Source: Flavobacterium palustre (GTDB taxonomy: Bacteria > Bacteroidota > Bacteroidia > Flavobacteriales > Flavobacteriaceae). From it: a DNA stretch of 64,000 nt. Made by a program: the position numbers and the translations under genes. The stretch covers positions 124,001 to 188,000 of the forward strand of contig NZ_BMGA01000004.1 of NCBI RefSeq assembly GCF_014639535.1, in the 5' to 3' direction. Numbering within the stretch: position 1 is the first letter of the stretch; each line of letters opens with the position of its first letter. The notes below the pieces were generated by a model. The model worked only from the letters and a program-made list of their open reading frames with translations, ran no database searches and was not told the origin of the DNA. This document shows, one piece after another, positions 26,371 to 34,552 of this stretch.

Positions 26371-27296
26371 TATATCGTATTTAAGCTTTCTAAATCCTTA
26401 GCTAAATCAGCAATTTGTGTTTTTACTTCTTGTTCTTTAATCTTATCTACTTTTAACATTGGCAATAAAACTTCATTACTGCAAAGATTAAAATGTGCCA
26501 GCATCGTTTTTAAAATCGGTATGGCATTGGTCACAATTTGATTTTCCTGATATATTTTAGAAATAACATCCGTTTTTTCCTGTGCTTTTTGCGCTGTATC
26601 TTTATTTCCTTCCAGTACACTTTGGTAAATTGTACTGTACAATTGCGGTGTTAAATTTCCGGTACTTGGCACTAATCCGTCTGCTCCAAGCAACATACCT
26701 TCATACGATTTAGCTGCCCAACCTAATAAATAAGCAAAATCTTCACGGTCTTTCCATAGTCCGATAGCTTTTGCCATACGTTCTTCTCCTCTTTCTGATT
26801 CTTTGTAACCAACAATATTGGGGTGTTTACTCAATGCCTCAGCTGTTTCTAAATCAATAGACATGTTGGTTGTCATTGGCATATTATAAATAATTAATGG
26901 CAACGTAACTGCCGAAGCCAACTCATTGAAATAATTCAAAATATGATTTTGATGCAACGGGTAATAATAGGGAACGTGAGCTACAAGAACATCCACTCCT
27001 AAATCGGCATAAACCTTAGCCTGATCCAGAGATTCCTGAAAACAATTTCCCGAAATTCCGGCATACACAGTGGCTTTTCCTTTAGCTACTTCAACCGTTT
27101 TTTTAACCAAAGCGACTTTACTTTCGAAAGAAATCGAACTCGATTCTCCTGTAGTCCCTAACACAAAAGGATGACAAGCTCCCTCTACTAAATGGTTTAC
27201 CAGAACGCCTACAGCATCTAAATCAATATTTAAATCGGTACTCAATGGCGTCACCATTGGCACAACTACTCCGCTATATTTTTTACTATTTTTCAT
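26370..27296 (-). CDS. DapA-family aldolase/lyase
   Basis: A 308-residue TIM-barrel enzyme of the dihydrodipicolinate synthase/N-acetylneuraminate lyase superfamily. GTTGESSS at 47-54, Tyr137 (IIYNMP) and the Schiff-base Lys165 (VGYKES) are in place, so it should bind a 2-keto acid, usually pyruvate. Being in a catabolic operon, it is more likely a keto-deoxy-acid aldolase than lysine-biosynthetic DapA. It follows the alcohol dehydrogenase by 10 bases. It may cleave a keto acid into pyruvate plus an aldehyde that the dehydrogenase reduces (inference). Confidence 0.87.
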   Translation of the reverse strand: MKNSKKYSGVVVPMVTPLSTDLNIDLDAVGVLVNHLVEGACHPFVLGTTGESSSISFESKVALVKKTVEVAKGKATVYAGISGNCFQESLDQAKVYADLGVDVLVAHVPYYYPLHQNHILNYFNELASAVTLPLIIYNMPMTTNMSIDLETAEALSKHPNIVGYKESERGEERMAKAIGLWKDREDFAYLLGWAAKSYEGMLLGADGLVPSTGNLTPQLYSTIYQSVLEGNKDTAQKAQEKTDVISKIYQENQIVTNAIPILKTMLAHFNLCSNEVLLPMLKVDKIKEQEVKTQIADLAKDLESLNTI

Positions 27297-27306
27297 TTTA
27301 TTTTAA

Positions 27307-28449
27307 CTAAAAAGCGGCTTTGTAAATCGCCACCGCATCATCTACAGCAATTTCTCTAATATTATTTTTCAACAATCGTTGTACTTTGATTGCTCCTTCG
27401 GCCAAAAGAGGAATAGATTCTTCCTTTACCCCAGCCTGCCCTAAAGTTAGCGGCAATCCACAATCGGCAATCAATTGTTTCATAATTCTCACTCCTTCTA
27501 AAGCGGTTTCTCTTGGAGTTGCTTTCTTTTCAGCACCTAAAACCTCAGCTATTCGTTCATACTTAGTCGCATCGGCTTCAATATTGTACTCCATAACATA
27601 AGGCAACAACAACGCATTGGACAAACCATGAGGAATATGATATTCTACTCCCAAAGGATAAGAAAGTGCGTGAACGGCTGCTGTATTTACAGGTCCCAGA
27701 CACATACCTCCATACATACTTCCTAAGGCCACCTGACTTCTGGCTTCTAAATCAGCTCCGTTATCACAGGCTCTTTTTAAATATTTTGCAATCAATCGCA
27801 CGCCTTCTAAAGCATACAAATCCACAAAAGGATGTGCAAATTTATTGGTATAAGCTTCTAAACAATGCGTTAAAGCATCAATTCCTGTAGCTGCAGTAAC
27901 ACTTTTAGGCAGGGAAACCGACAAAACAGAATCAATATAAGCGGCATCAGGCACTAAATACGGACTAATAATTCCCACTTTCTCTCCTAATTCGTTGACA
28001 AAAATAGCATTAGGTGAAACCTCACTCCCCGTTCCGGAAGTAGTAGGAATACAGGCCACATAAATTTGTCTTTCCTTAAGATTTCCTATTCCCTTAATTT
28101 CCTCCAGTGTTTGCGTATTTTTTAATTGAGCAGCCACTAATTTGGCTACATCCAAGACACTTCCGCCTCCAATACCCACAACACTATCAGCCTGAAAAAC
28201 CTGAGCTTTTTTCAAAACCTGATTAAAATCTTCAAAAGTAGGTTCTCCTACTATCGATTCATCAGTAGCAATTTCAACTCCTTGTGATTTTAATTTTTCT
28301 AAAAAAGGTGTCAAAGTAGTTTGAAGTTCTACAATACTCAGTAAAAACATTCGCTTAAAACCTTTTTCCAAAAAATCATCTACAAATCGCTGCATACTTC
28401 CCTCCCCGAAAACGACACGATTAGGATTTAAAATTACAATCTCTTTCAT
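27307..28449 (-). CDS. Iron-containing alcohol dehydrogenase
   Basis: A 380-residue group III (iron-type) alcohol dehydrogenase. GIGGGSVLDVAKL near 93-105 binds NAD(P); TTSGTGSEVSPN near 140; the metal site is formed by the Asp/His in GIDALTHCLEAY and the two His in VHALSYPLGVEYHIPHG. It should interconvert an alcohol and an aldehyde or hydroxy acid, for example lactaldehyde or a 4-carbon semialdehyde. It is the first gene of the operon, with a LacI-type operator 46 bases before its ATG. Confidence 0.9.
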   Translation of the reverse strand: MKEIVILNPNRVVFGEGSMQRFVDDFLEKGFKRMFLLSIVELQTTLTPFLEKLKSQGVEIATDESIVGEPTFEDFNQVLKKAQVFQADSVVGIGGGSVLDVAKLVAAQLKNTQTLEEIKGIGNLKERQIYVACIPTTSGTGSEVSPNAIFVNELGEKVGIISPYLVPDAAYIDSVLSVSLPKSVTAATGIDALTHCLEAYTNKFAHPFVDLYALEGVRLIAKYLKRACDNGADLEARSQVALGSMYGGMCLGPVNTAAVHALSYPLGVEYHIPHGLSNALLLPYVMEYNIEADATKYERIAEVLGAEKKATPRETALEGVRIMKQLIADCGLPLTLGQAGVKEESIPLLAEGAIKVQRLLKNNIREIAVDDAVAIYKAAF

Positions 28450-28494
28450 TTTTTTATAATCTAATTTAGAAGCTTTTAGTGTTTATTCTCTTTT

Positions 28495-28530
28495 ATTGGT
28501 AAAAATGTAAACGTTTACATTTTTGCCAAT
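28495..28530. promoter_or_regulatory. LacI-type operator upstream of the catabolic operon
   Basis: The core ATGTAAACGTTTACAT (28505-28520) is a perfect palindrome; the symmetry extends to a 36-bp dyad with a single mismatched pair. The core is repeated exactly before the lacI-type gene (29555-29570). TGTAAACGTTTACA fits the general LacI/GalR site. Confidence 0.85.
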
Positions 28531-28537
28531 AAAAAAA

Positions 28538-29545
28538 CTACTCAATACGAGTAGTCGATTTTCTCAACATTAATTCTGTTTTCAAAATCACTTTTTCTTT
28601 TATACTATTTGGATTTAAAATCCTTTCATACAACATCTCGGCTGCTTTGCGTCCCATATCAAAACCCGGCTGACGAACAGCGCTCAATGGCGGATTCAAC
28701 GAAATAGACCATGGCATATCATCAAAACCGATAATCGAAATTTCCTCAGGAATCTTTATACCCTTAGCATGTATGGCCTCAAGTGCTCCCAAAGTCAACA
28801 GATTATTTCCTGAAAAAATTGCCGTTGGACGCTCTTTTAATTCTAAAATTTTACTGGCAATTTCAAATCCACTTTTATAATCGGTATCTCTTGCAAAAAT
28901 CAAACTCTCATCATAAGGAATTCCGTAATCATTTAAAGCTCTTTTATATCCTGCAAGACGCTCAATATATGTAGGGATTTTAAAATTTCCGGAAATATAA
29001 GCAATCCGTTTGTGTCCTATACTCAACAAATGATCAATAGCATTAAAAGCACCTTGTTCATTATCCACCTTTACTACATCAACATCAATATCAGTTAATC
29101 CTCTGTCTATACAAACAACAGGAATATTCTTTTTTACCAGATTCTCAACTCCTTTATCTTTTCCGTGAATAGGAGCTACAATCAAACCATCAATATTTTC
29201 AGATTGTAAAATATCTAGGTATAATTTTTCTTTTTTCTCGTCCTGACCAAAATTACCAATCATAACCGCAAAATTATTCTGGTAGGCATAATCCTCGACA
29301 CCTCTAACCACATCAACGAAAAAAGGATTTTGAATATCGGGAATAACCAAACCTAATAATTTAGTTTTTTTACTGGTACTTCTTAATCGTTGCGCTACGC
29401 GATTGGGCTTGTACTCCAAAGCCGCTATCGAAGCCTGAACTTTAAGCATAGTATCCTTACTTACCTTAGGATCATTATTAATTACCCTAGATACCGTGGC
29501 TATAGAAACCTTCGAATGCTCTGCAACTGCTTTTAGATTTGACAA
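28538..29545 (-). CDS. LacI-family transcriptional regulator
   Basis: A 335-residue repressor. N-terminal helix-turn-helix NLKAVAEHSKVSIATVSRVI (2-21) and hinge helix near 50-58 (PNRVAQRLRS), then a periplasmic-binding-protein-like ligand domain (GLVIPDIQNPFFVDVVRGVE, IIGFDDMPWS). The frame opens at 29614, but the normal LacI N-terminus begins at a TTG at 29545, and the longer version would place the operator inside the gene; 335 residues is the usual family length. It very likely represses the operon just downstream and itself, since both have the same operator. The inducer is unknown. Confidence 0.9.
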   Translation of the reverse strand: MSNLKAVAEHSKVSIATVSRVINNDPKVSKDTMLKVQASIAALEYKPNRVAQRLRSTSKKTKLLGLVIPDIQNPFFVDVVRGVEDYAYQNNFAVMIGNFGQDEKKEKLYLDILQSENIDGLIVAPIHGKDKGVENLVKKNIPVVCIDRGLTDIDVDVVKVDNEQGAFNAIDHLLSIGHKRIAYISGNFKIPTYIERLAGYKRALNDYGIPYDESLIFARDTDYKSGFEIASKILELKERPTAIFSGNNLLTLGALEAIHAKGIKIPEEISIIGFDDMPWSISLNPPLSAVRQPGFDMGRKAAEMLYERILNPNSIKEKVILKTELMLRKSTTRIE

Positions 29546-29554
29546 TTTTATAAA

Positions 29555-29570
29555 ATGTAAACGTTTACAT
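29555..29570. promoter_or_regulatory. LacI-type operator at the regulator's own start
   Basis: ATGTAAACGTTTACAT, identical to the core at 28505-28520, ends 9 bases upstream of the TTG start of the lacI-type gene. This position suggests negative autoregulation. Confidence 0.85.
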
Positions 29571-29681
29571 GACAAATGTGAGGAATTAAATTTTAAAAAA
29601 CAAATTTTAGGCACTTTTGTTTTTTAATTCTAACAAAACCCACATAAAACACTACAAATAAAATAACCGAAGAATTTAAAA

Positions 29682-30050
29682 TTAAGATAAATCCAAAGTT
29701 TCCTGCTGTATTTTTTTAGTTAAACTATTAAAAACCAAATCATAAGAATGATCTATCATTTCTTTCAAAAAAGAAGCAGCAACATCCGAATTCACAACCA
29801 CTGTATTCCAATGGTTTTTATTCATGTGAAAACCCGGCTGCACAGCTTCAAACTGAACTCGCCATTCTTTAGCCAAATCGGGATTGCATTTTAAATTCAC
29901 CGAAGGCTGACCTAGTTCCCATTGTTTTAAAGACGACAAAGCAAATATTTTGCCTCCCACTTTAAAAACCAATATATCCTGATCAAAAGGAAAATGTTCA
30001 GTCACTCCTTTTTTAGAAATACAATATTCATAAAACTCTTCTAAATTCAT
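29682..30050 (-). CDS. MmcQ/YjbR family protein
   Basis: A 122-residue protein of the MmcQ/YjbR (CyaY-like fold) family: EFYEYCISKKGVTEHFPFD, KVGGKIFALSS, VNLKCNPDLA, and GFHMNKNHWNTVVV are the typical sequence blocks. Members are small cytosolic, possibly DNA-binding proteins without a well-defined function. Its ATG overlaps the stop of the upstream acetyltransferase gene by 4 bases, so the two are co-translated. Confidence 0.88.
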   Translation of the reverse strand: MNLEEFYEYCISKKGVTEHFPFDQDILVFKVGGKIFALSSLKQWELGQPSVNLKCNPDLAKEWRVQFEAVQPGFHMNKNHWNTVVVNSDVAASFLKEMIDHSYDLVFNSLTKKIQQETLDLS

Positions 30051-30448
30051 AACAATACTTTTTCCATTAATTTTTCCGGATGAGCCAATAATTTAAAACC
30101 AAATTTTTGATATAAAAAATGTGCATCAGTAGTGGCCAATCGCCAGATTTTAACCAATTGTAACTGTGGCTCTTTCATCATGGCATCAATCAGTAAAGAC
30201 GAATAACCATTTCCACGATGATTTTCATCAATAAAAACATCCATTAAATAAGCAAAAACCACATAATCAGTAATTACTCTTGCAAAACCTATTTGTTTAC
30301 CATCCAAATAAATTCCAAAGCAAAAAGAATTAGCAATACAAATTTCGACTTCTTCAATCGTTCTGGGTGCTGCCCAATAAATATCTTTTAAAAAATTATG
30401 AATAAAAGGAATATCTAATTTGGTTTTATCAGTAGAAACGCTAATCAT
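30047..30448 (-). CDS. GNAT-family N-acetyltransferase
   Basis: A 133-residue acetyltransferase of the GNAT fold. The acetyl-CoA-binding segment DVFIDENHRGNGYSSLLIDAMM (RGNGYSS resembles the Q/RxxGxG/A loop) lies at about 72-93, and the C-terminal LYQKFGFK is the usual strand-turn signature. Acceptor not predictable. It is followed, with a 4-base overlap, by the MmcQ-like gene. The start is taken at 30448, since the frame begins with a compact N-terminal strand. Confidence 0.85.
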   Translation of the reverse strand: MISVSTDKTKLDIPFIHNFLKDIYWAAPRTIEEVEICIANSFCFGIYLDGKQIGFARVITDYVVFAYLMDVFIDENHRGNGYSSLLIDAMMKEPQLQLVKIWRLATTDAHFLYQKFGFKLLAHPEKLMEKVLL

Positions 30449-30512
30449 ATTTTATATAAAATAAGTTTTGACAAATCAACTTCAAAGTTGTTGTTTATCG
30501 CTTTTATAGTTT

Positions 30513-30588
30513 TTTTTACCGCAAAGAGTTCACCAAGCTTTTCTTTGATACTTTGCGGAAAAACTCTGCGTACTCTGTGGTTAATTCA
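30513..30588. repeat. CCGCAAAG/CTTTGCGG intergenic repeat
   Basis: CCGCAAAG (30519-30526) and CTTTGCGG (30551-30558) pair around a 24-base loop, followed by ACTCTGCGTACTCTGTGG. The same vocabulary (GCAAAG, TTAACC) recurs at 1211-1275 and 32300-32475. No gene is seen. The minus-strand reading, with a T-run beyond, might terminate hemW transcription. Confidence 0.5.
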
Positions 30589-31722
30589 TTATTCCAAATT
30601 TAAATAAAACAAATCACTCGCAATTCCATCCGTTAAAAACTTTCCTTTTTTTGTTGGTCTCAGGATATTATTTTCGATAAAAAGCAAATCATCATTTAAA
30701 AATTTCTGTGATTGTTTCATCAAATAATCCAGATATTTTTGTCCAAATTCAGATTGAATTCGTCCCAAAGAAACACCCCAAATCGTTCGTAATCCGGTCA
30801 TAATATATTCATTATAACGGTCTGCAACAGAAAGTATTTCGATTTCATTTGGAAGTTTGTTTTCCGAAATGGATTTTAAATAAATTGCATTATTAGCCAC
30901 ATTCCAACTTCTTGAAATCCCGTCATAACTGTGTGCCGAAGGGCCAATTCCGATGTATTTTTTACCCAACCAATAGGCAGAATTATTTCTGGAAAAATAA
31001 TCCGGTTTACCAAAATTCGACAATTCGTAATGCACAAATCCATTGGCTTCAAGCGTTTCCACCAAAATCATAAAATGTTCCGAAGCCACCTCATCTTTAG
31101 GCTCAGCGATTTGTCCTTTTTGAATCAATTTATCCAAAGCCGTTTTAGATTCCACAGTCAAAGCATAACTCGAAATATGAGGAATACCAAAACTCAAAGC
31201 GGTTTCTATATTCTGTTTCCACTTGGCGTTGCTCATATTCGGAATACCATAAATTAAATCCAGAGAGATATTATCGAAATATTTTGTAGCAATTTCTAAA
31301 CATTTTTTGGCTTCCGCCGAATTATGCGCCCGATTCATCATTTGCAAATCATCTTCAAAAAAAGACTGGATCCCAATAGACAAACGATTAATTCCTAATT
31401 GCTTTAATGAAATTAAATACTCTTCAGATAAATCATCTGGGTTAGCTTCCAAAGTAATTTCGGGATTTTCAGAAATGCTGTAATTATCAAAAACGGCATC
31501 CATCAGCAATTTCAAATCATTAATGGTCAATCTACTCGGCGTTCCTCCGCCGAAATAAATGGTTTCTATGACGTTATTTACAAACTCATTTTTACGCATG
31601 GTAATTTCTTTGGCCAAAGCCAAAACCATTTCGTCTTTCTTCTTCAACGAAGTCGAAAAATGAAAATCGCAGTAATTACAAGCCTGTTTGCAAAAAGGGA
31701 TATGAATGTAGATTCCGCTCAT
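30589..31722 (-). CDS. hemW: HemW-type radical SAM protein, putative heme chaperone
   Basis: A 377-residue radical SAM protein. The [4Fe-4S] motif CKQACNYCDF gives C11, C15 and C18 and has the Phe two residues later that marks HemW; coproporphyrinogen oxidase HemN proper has a longer N-terminus. GGGTPSRL near 60 binds SAM; GIQSF and RTIWGVSL blocks follow the family. HemW binds heme and passes it to respiratory enzymes. The start overlaps the ruvC stop by 4 bases (ATGA), making a two-gene unit. Confidence 0.9.
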   Translation of the reverse strand: MSGIYIHIPFCKQACNYCDFHFSTSLKKKDEMVLALAKEITMRKNEFVNNVIETIYFGGGTPSRLTINDLKLLMDAVFDNYSISENPEITLEANPDDLSEEYLISLKQLGINRLSIGIQSFFEDDLQMMNRAHNSAEAKKCLEIATKYFDNISLDLIYGIPNMSNAKWKQNIETALSFGIPHISSYALTVESKTALDKLIQKGQIAEPKDEVASEHFMILVETLEANGFVHYELSNFGKPDYFSRNNSAYWLGKKYIGIGPSAHSYDGISRSWNVANNAIYLKSISENKLPNEIEILSVADRYNEYIMTGLRTIWGVSLGRIQSEFGQKYLDYLMKQSQKFLNDDLLFIENNILRPTKKGKFLTDGIASDLFYLNLE

Positions 31723-32273
31723 TTCTTAACTCTCTCTTCATTTTGCTTCACAAAAGCATCCCAACCCGAATAACTTTTACCAACAACCGTTTTTCCAGAG
31801 TTGAAAAAATGACAAACTGCAGCCGCCAAACCATCGGTAGAATCCAGGTTTTTAGGTAATTCTTTTAAAGCTAAAAGTTGTTGCAACATTTTAGCCACCT
31901 GCTCTTTACTAGCGTTTCCGTTTCCGGTAATCGCCATTTTTACCTTTTTAGGTTCGTATTCGGTAATAGGAATTCCGCGCGACAATCCGGCAGCCATAGC
32001 CACACCTTGTGCGCGCCCTAACTTCAACATCGATTGTACATTTTTACCAAAAAAAGGCGCTTCAATCGCAATTTCGTCCGGGCAATGTGTATCAATCAAC
32101 TCAATAGTGCGCTCAAATATGATTTTTAGTTTTTGATAATGATTATCGTATTTGGATAATTGTAATTCGTTCAATTGTACAAACTCCATTTTTTTATTGA
32201 TAACACGTATCAAACCAAACCCCATAATAGTGGTTCCGGGGTCAATTCCTAATATGATGCGTTCGTTTGCCAT
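31719..32273 (-). CDS. ruvC: Holliday junction resolvase RuvC
   Basis: A 184-residue endonuclease that cuts four-way DNA junctions. Acidic active-site residues are D11 (LGIDPGT), E71 (AIEAPF), and D144/D147 (LDSTDGLAAAVCH). The open frame extends 11 codons further, but MANERIILGIDPGT is the family start, giving 184 residues, the usual size. It overlaps hemW by 4 bases. The other ruv genes, ruvA and ruvB, are elsewhere in this window, unlinked to ruvC, as is usual in Bacteroidota. Confidence 0.94.
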   Translation of the reverse strand: MANERIILGIDPGTTIMGFGLIRVINKKMEFVQLNELQLSKYDNHYQKLKIIFERTIELIDTHCPDEIAIEAPFFGKNVQSMLKLGRAQGVAMAAGLSRGIPITEYEPKKVKMAITGNGNASKEQVAKMLQQLLALKELPKNLDSTDGLAAAVCHFFNSGKTVVGKSYSGWDAFVKQNEERVKK

Positions 32274-32484
32274 ATTTATTTTAATACGCTTTTCTTTATT
32301 ACACAAAGTCTCTCAAAGAAGACACAGAGATTCGCAAAAATAATTTAAAATCTTAGCGTCTCTTCACGATTTCTTTGTGAATCTTTGCGAAATACTTTTT
32401 TTGCTACACAAAGCTTTTAAAAATTTAAAATTCTTTGCGGAACTCTGTGAGTCTTTGCGTTTCTTTGCGCAATAGTTCTTCGTT
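32274..32484. repeat. Intergenic segment of CTTTGCG-type words
   Basis: This 211-base gap between divergent genes is filled with variants of CTTTGTG/CTTTGCG/CGCAAAG (for example CTTTGCGGAACTCTGTGAG and TCTTTGCGTTTCTTTGCGC) in both orientations. It resembles the segments at 1211-1275 and 30513-30588. No clear promoter for the gene at 32485 can be recognised inside it. Confidence 0.5.
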
Positions 32485-33429
32485 ATGATTTCAATTCCTC
32501 ACAAAACTAAGCAATTCCTAATACTTCTAATCAAAGTTTTGATTGTAGTTGGTGCGTTTTATTTTATTTATAACCAACTGGCTAATAACGATAAGCTCGA
32601 TTGGCAGAAATTCATTGTTTTATTCCGAAAAAACCAATCAATTTCTGGAATTCTATTCCTTTTACTGTTAAGCGTTTTGAATCGGTATTTCGAAATTCTG
32701 AAATGGCAAAATCTAGTTCAGCACATTCATAAAATCACGGTTTCTGAATCTACAAAACAGGTTTTAGCCGCTTTAACAGCCGGTTTATTTACACCTAACG
32801 GCGTAGGCGAATATGCAGGAAAAGCGTTGTTTTTTAAAAAAACTGAAACTAAAAAAGTAATCTTCCTAAACCTGATTTGCAACGGAATTCAAATGGTTGT
32901 AACGATTATTTTCGGAATATTTGGCTTACTGTATTTCAATACGCAATTCCATATTATTACATCTAAAACAGTTTTGATTCTGTTTGGAATTTGTTTTCTG
33001 CTTTTTGTGATTGTATTTTTTTCGAAGAAAATAGACATCAAAGGTTATTCCATCGAAAAACTGATTCAAAAGATTAACGAAATCCCCAAAAACATTCATC
33101 AACGAAATATTGTTCTGGGCATTTGTCGTTATTTGGTTTTCTCGCATCAATATTATTTTTTATTCCTAGCTTTTGATGTCGATTTACCTTATTTCACATT
33201 AATGGCAGCCATTGCTTCCGTTTATTTCTTAGCCTCTTCCCTGCCTACTTTCCAGTTTTTGGATTTTGCTGTAAAAGGCAGCGTAGCCATTTATTTTTTT
33301 GGAATTCTGGGCGTTAATGAATGGATTGTTGTTTTTATTTCAACCCTGATGTGGTTTCTTAATGTAGTAATTCCTGTTGTCATTGGGAGCTATTATGTAC
33401 TGAATTTTAAAACTAAAGAAATCGCATGA
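32485..33429 (+). CDS. Flippase-like integral membrane protein (LPG synthase transmembrane region/UPF0104-like)
   Basis: A 314-residue membrane protein with about eight hydrophobic helices. RYFEILKWQNLVQ near 65-80 and LTAGLFTPNGVGEYAGKALFFKK near 90-115 are characteristic of the lysylphosphatidylglycerol-synthase transmembrane/AglD-like group, in which polar residues of the second motif are conserved. Such proteins are thought to handle lipid-linked substrates. It overlaps the next gene, a family 2 glycosyltransferase, by 4 bases (ATGA), so the pair probably makes or moves a glycolipid together. Confidence 0.82.
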   Translation: MISIPHKTKQFLILLIKVLIVVGAFYFIYNQLANNDKLDWQKFIVLFRKNQSISGILFLLLLSVLNRYFEILKWQNLVQHIHKITVSESTKQVLAALTAGLFTPNGVGEYAGKALFFKKTETKKVIFLNLICNGIQMVVTIIFGIFGLLYFNTQFHIITSKTVLILFGICFLLFVIVFFSKKIDIKGYSIEKLIQKINEIPKNIHQRNIVLGICRYLVFSHQYYFLFLAFDVDLPYFTLMAAIASVYFLASSLPTFQFLDFAVKGSVAIYFFGILGVNEWIVVFISTLMWFLNVVIPVVIGSYYVLNFKTKEIA

Positions 33430-34529
33430 TGCTATTTCTAATCATCATATTATCCATTTATTTTACAACTATTTTACTTTTGATTTATGGTTTTTCAAAA
33501 ATAAAAAACTTTAATTCTGTTGGCTTAACGCCAAAAACAGCCTTCACAATTGTAGTTCCTTTTCGAAATGAAGCCGGGAATCTGCCTTTACTTTTAGAAA
33601 GCTTCTCAAAATTGAATTATCCAATAGATTTATTCGAGGTAATTTTGGTGGATGACGCATCAACAGATAAGTTCCAAATTCCAAATTCCAAATTCCAAAT
33701 TTCGATTATAAACAATATCCGGATTTCAAAATCCCCAAAAAAAGACGCCATTACAACCGCAATTCCTTTGGCAAAAAACGAATGGATTATCACCACTGAT
33801 GCCGATTGCGTCGTTTCCAAAAACTGGCTTTTGACTTTGGATAATTACATTCAGACTCATAAAGTTTCAATGATTGCCAGTACGGTAACCCATAGTGGGA
33901 ACGATTCCTTTTTACATCATTTCCAACAATTAGATTTAGCCAGTTTGCAAGGTGCAACCATTGGCAGTTTCGGAATTGGAAAAGGATTTATGTGCAATGG
34001 TGCAAATTTAGCTTACACCCAATCACTCTTTCAGGAATTAAACGGTTTTGAAGGAAACAACACTATTGCCAGCGGCGATGATGTTTTTCTTTTGCAAAAA
34101 GCGATTGCCTCCCGAAGTTTCGGGACCGAAAAGATACATTATTTAAAATCAAACAATACTATAGTAAATACAAAACCTCTGGATGATTGGAAATCCTTAT
34201 TTTACCAAAGAGTACGCTGGGCATCAAAAACGAGTTCTTACCAAAGTAATTTTGGAAAATTATTAGGTTTGGTCGTTTTTGGAGGCAATATTAGTTTGTT
34301 GTTTATTGTTTGTTGTCTATTGTTCAGAATAGGAGATTTTTATTCTTTACTATTTTTTATAATTACAAAATCTTTGATTGACTTTATATTGATTTACAAA
34401 ACGAATCAATTCTTAAAAATCAGAACACAATCTTTTTTATTAAGCAGTTTACTGTATCCTTTTTTCAGCGCAACGGTAGCTTTGTACGCTGTGTTAGGAA
34501 AATACGAATGGAAAGGAAGATGGTTTTAG
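33426..34529 (+). CDS. Family 2 glycosyltransferase, membrane-associated
   Basis: A 367-residue GT-A glycosyltransferase. N-terminal helix (about 1-22), then the GT2 domain: TIVVPFRNEAGNLPLLLES (41-59), ILVDDASTD (73-81, nucleotide-sugar Asp), DAD at 125-127 (metal-binding DxD), GDD near 219 and the YQRVRWASKTSSY acceptor motif near 260. Three hydrophobic helices close the protein. Right after DDASTD, residues 83-92 (FQIPNSKFQI) are encoded by four exact copies of a 7-base unit, which looks like an inserted repeat in a surface loop. It overlaps the upstream flippase-like gene. Confidence 0.88.
   Translation: MMLFLIIILSIYFTTILLLIYGFSKIKNFNSVGLTPKTAFTIVVPFRNEAGNLPLLLESFSKLNYPIDLFEVILVDDASTDKFQIPNSKFQISIINNIRISKSPKKDAITTAIPLAKNEWIITTDADCVVSKNWLLTLDNYIQTHKVSMIASTVTHSGNDSFLHHFQQLDLASLQGATIGSFGIGKGFMCNGANLAYTQSLFQELNGFEGNNTIASGDDVFLLQKAIASRSFGTEKIHYLKSNNTIVNTKPLDDWKSLFYQRVRWASKTSSYQSNFGKLLGLVVFGGNISLLFIVCCLLFRIGDFYSLLFFIITKSLIDFILIYKTNQFLKIRTQSFLLSSLLYPFFSATVALYAVLGKYEWKGRWF
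33672..33699 (+). repeat. Heptanucleotide tandem repeat (TTCCAAA x4) inside the glycosyltransferase gene
   Basis: Four perfect tandem copies of TTCCAAA, followed by TTTC. The unit is not a multiple of three, so gain or loss of one unit would shift the reading frame after residue 92 and abolish the enzyme. Related AATTCCAAAT text occurs in the gap at 49200-49255. Confidence 0.9.
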
Positions 34530-34552
34530 GCTGTCGAATGCGAATTAGAAAA

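Noticed and set aside
26370-27296. Lysine-biosynthesis dapA.
   Set aside because: The gene sits in a LacI-controlled catabolic operon without lysine genes, so a biosynthetic role is unlikely despite the family match.
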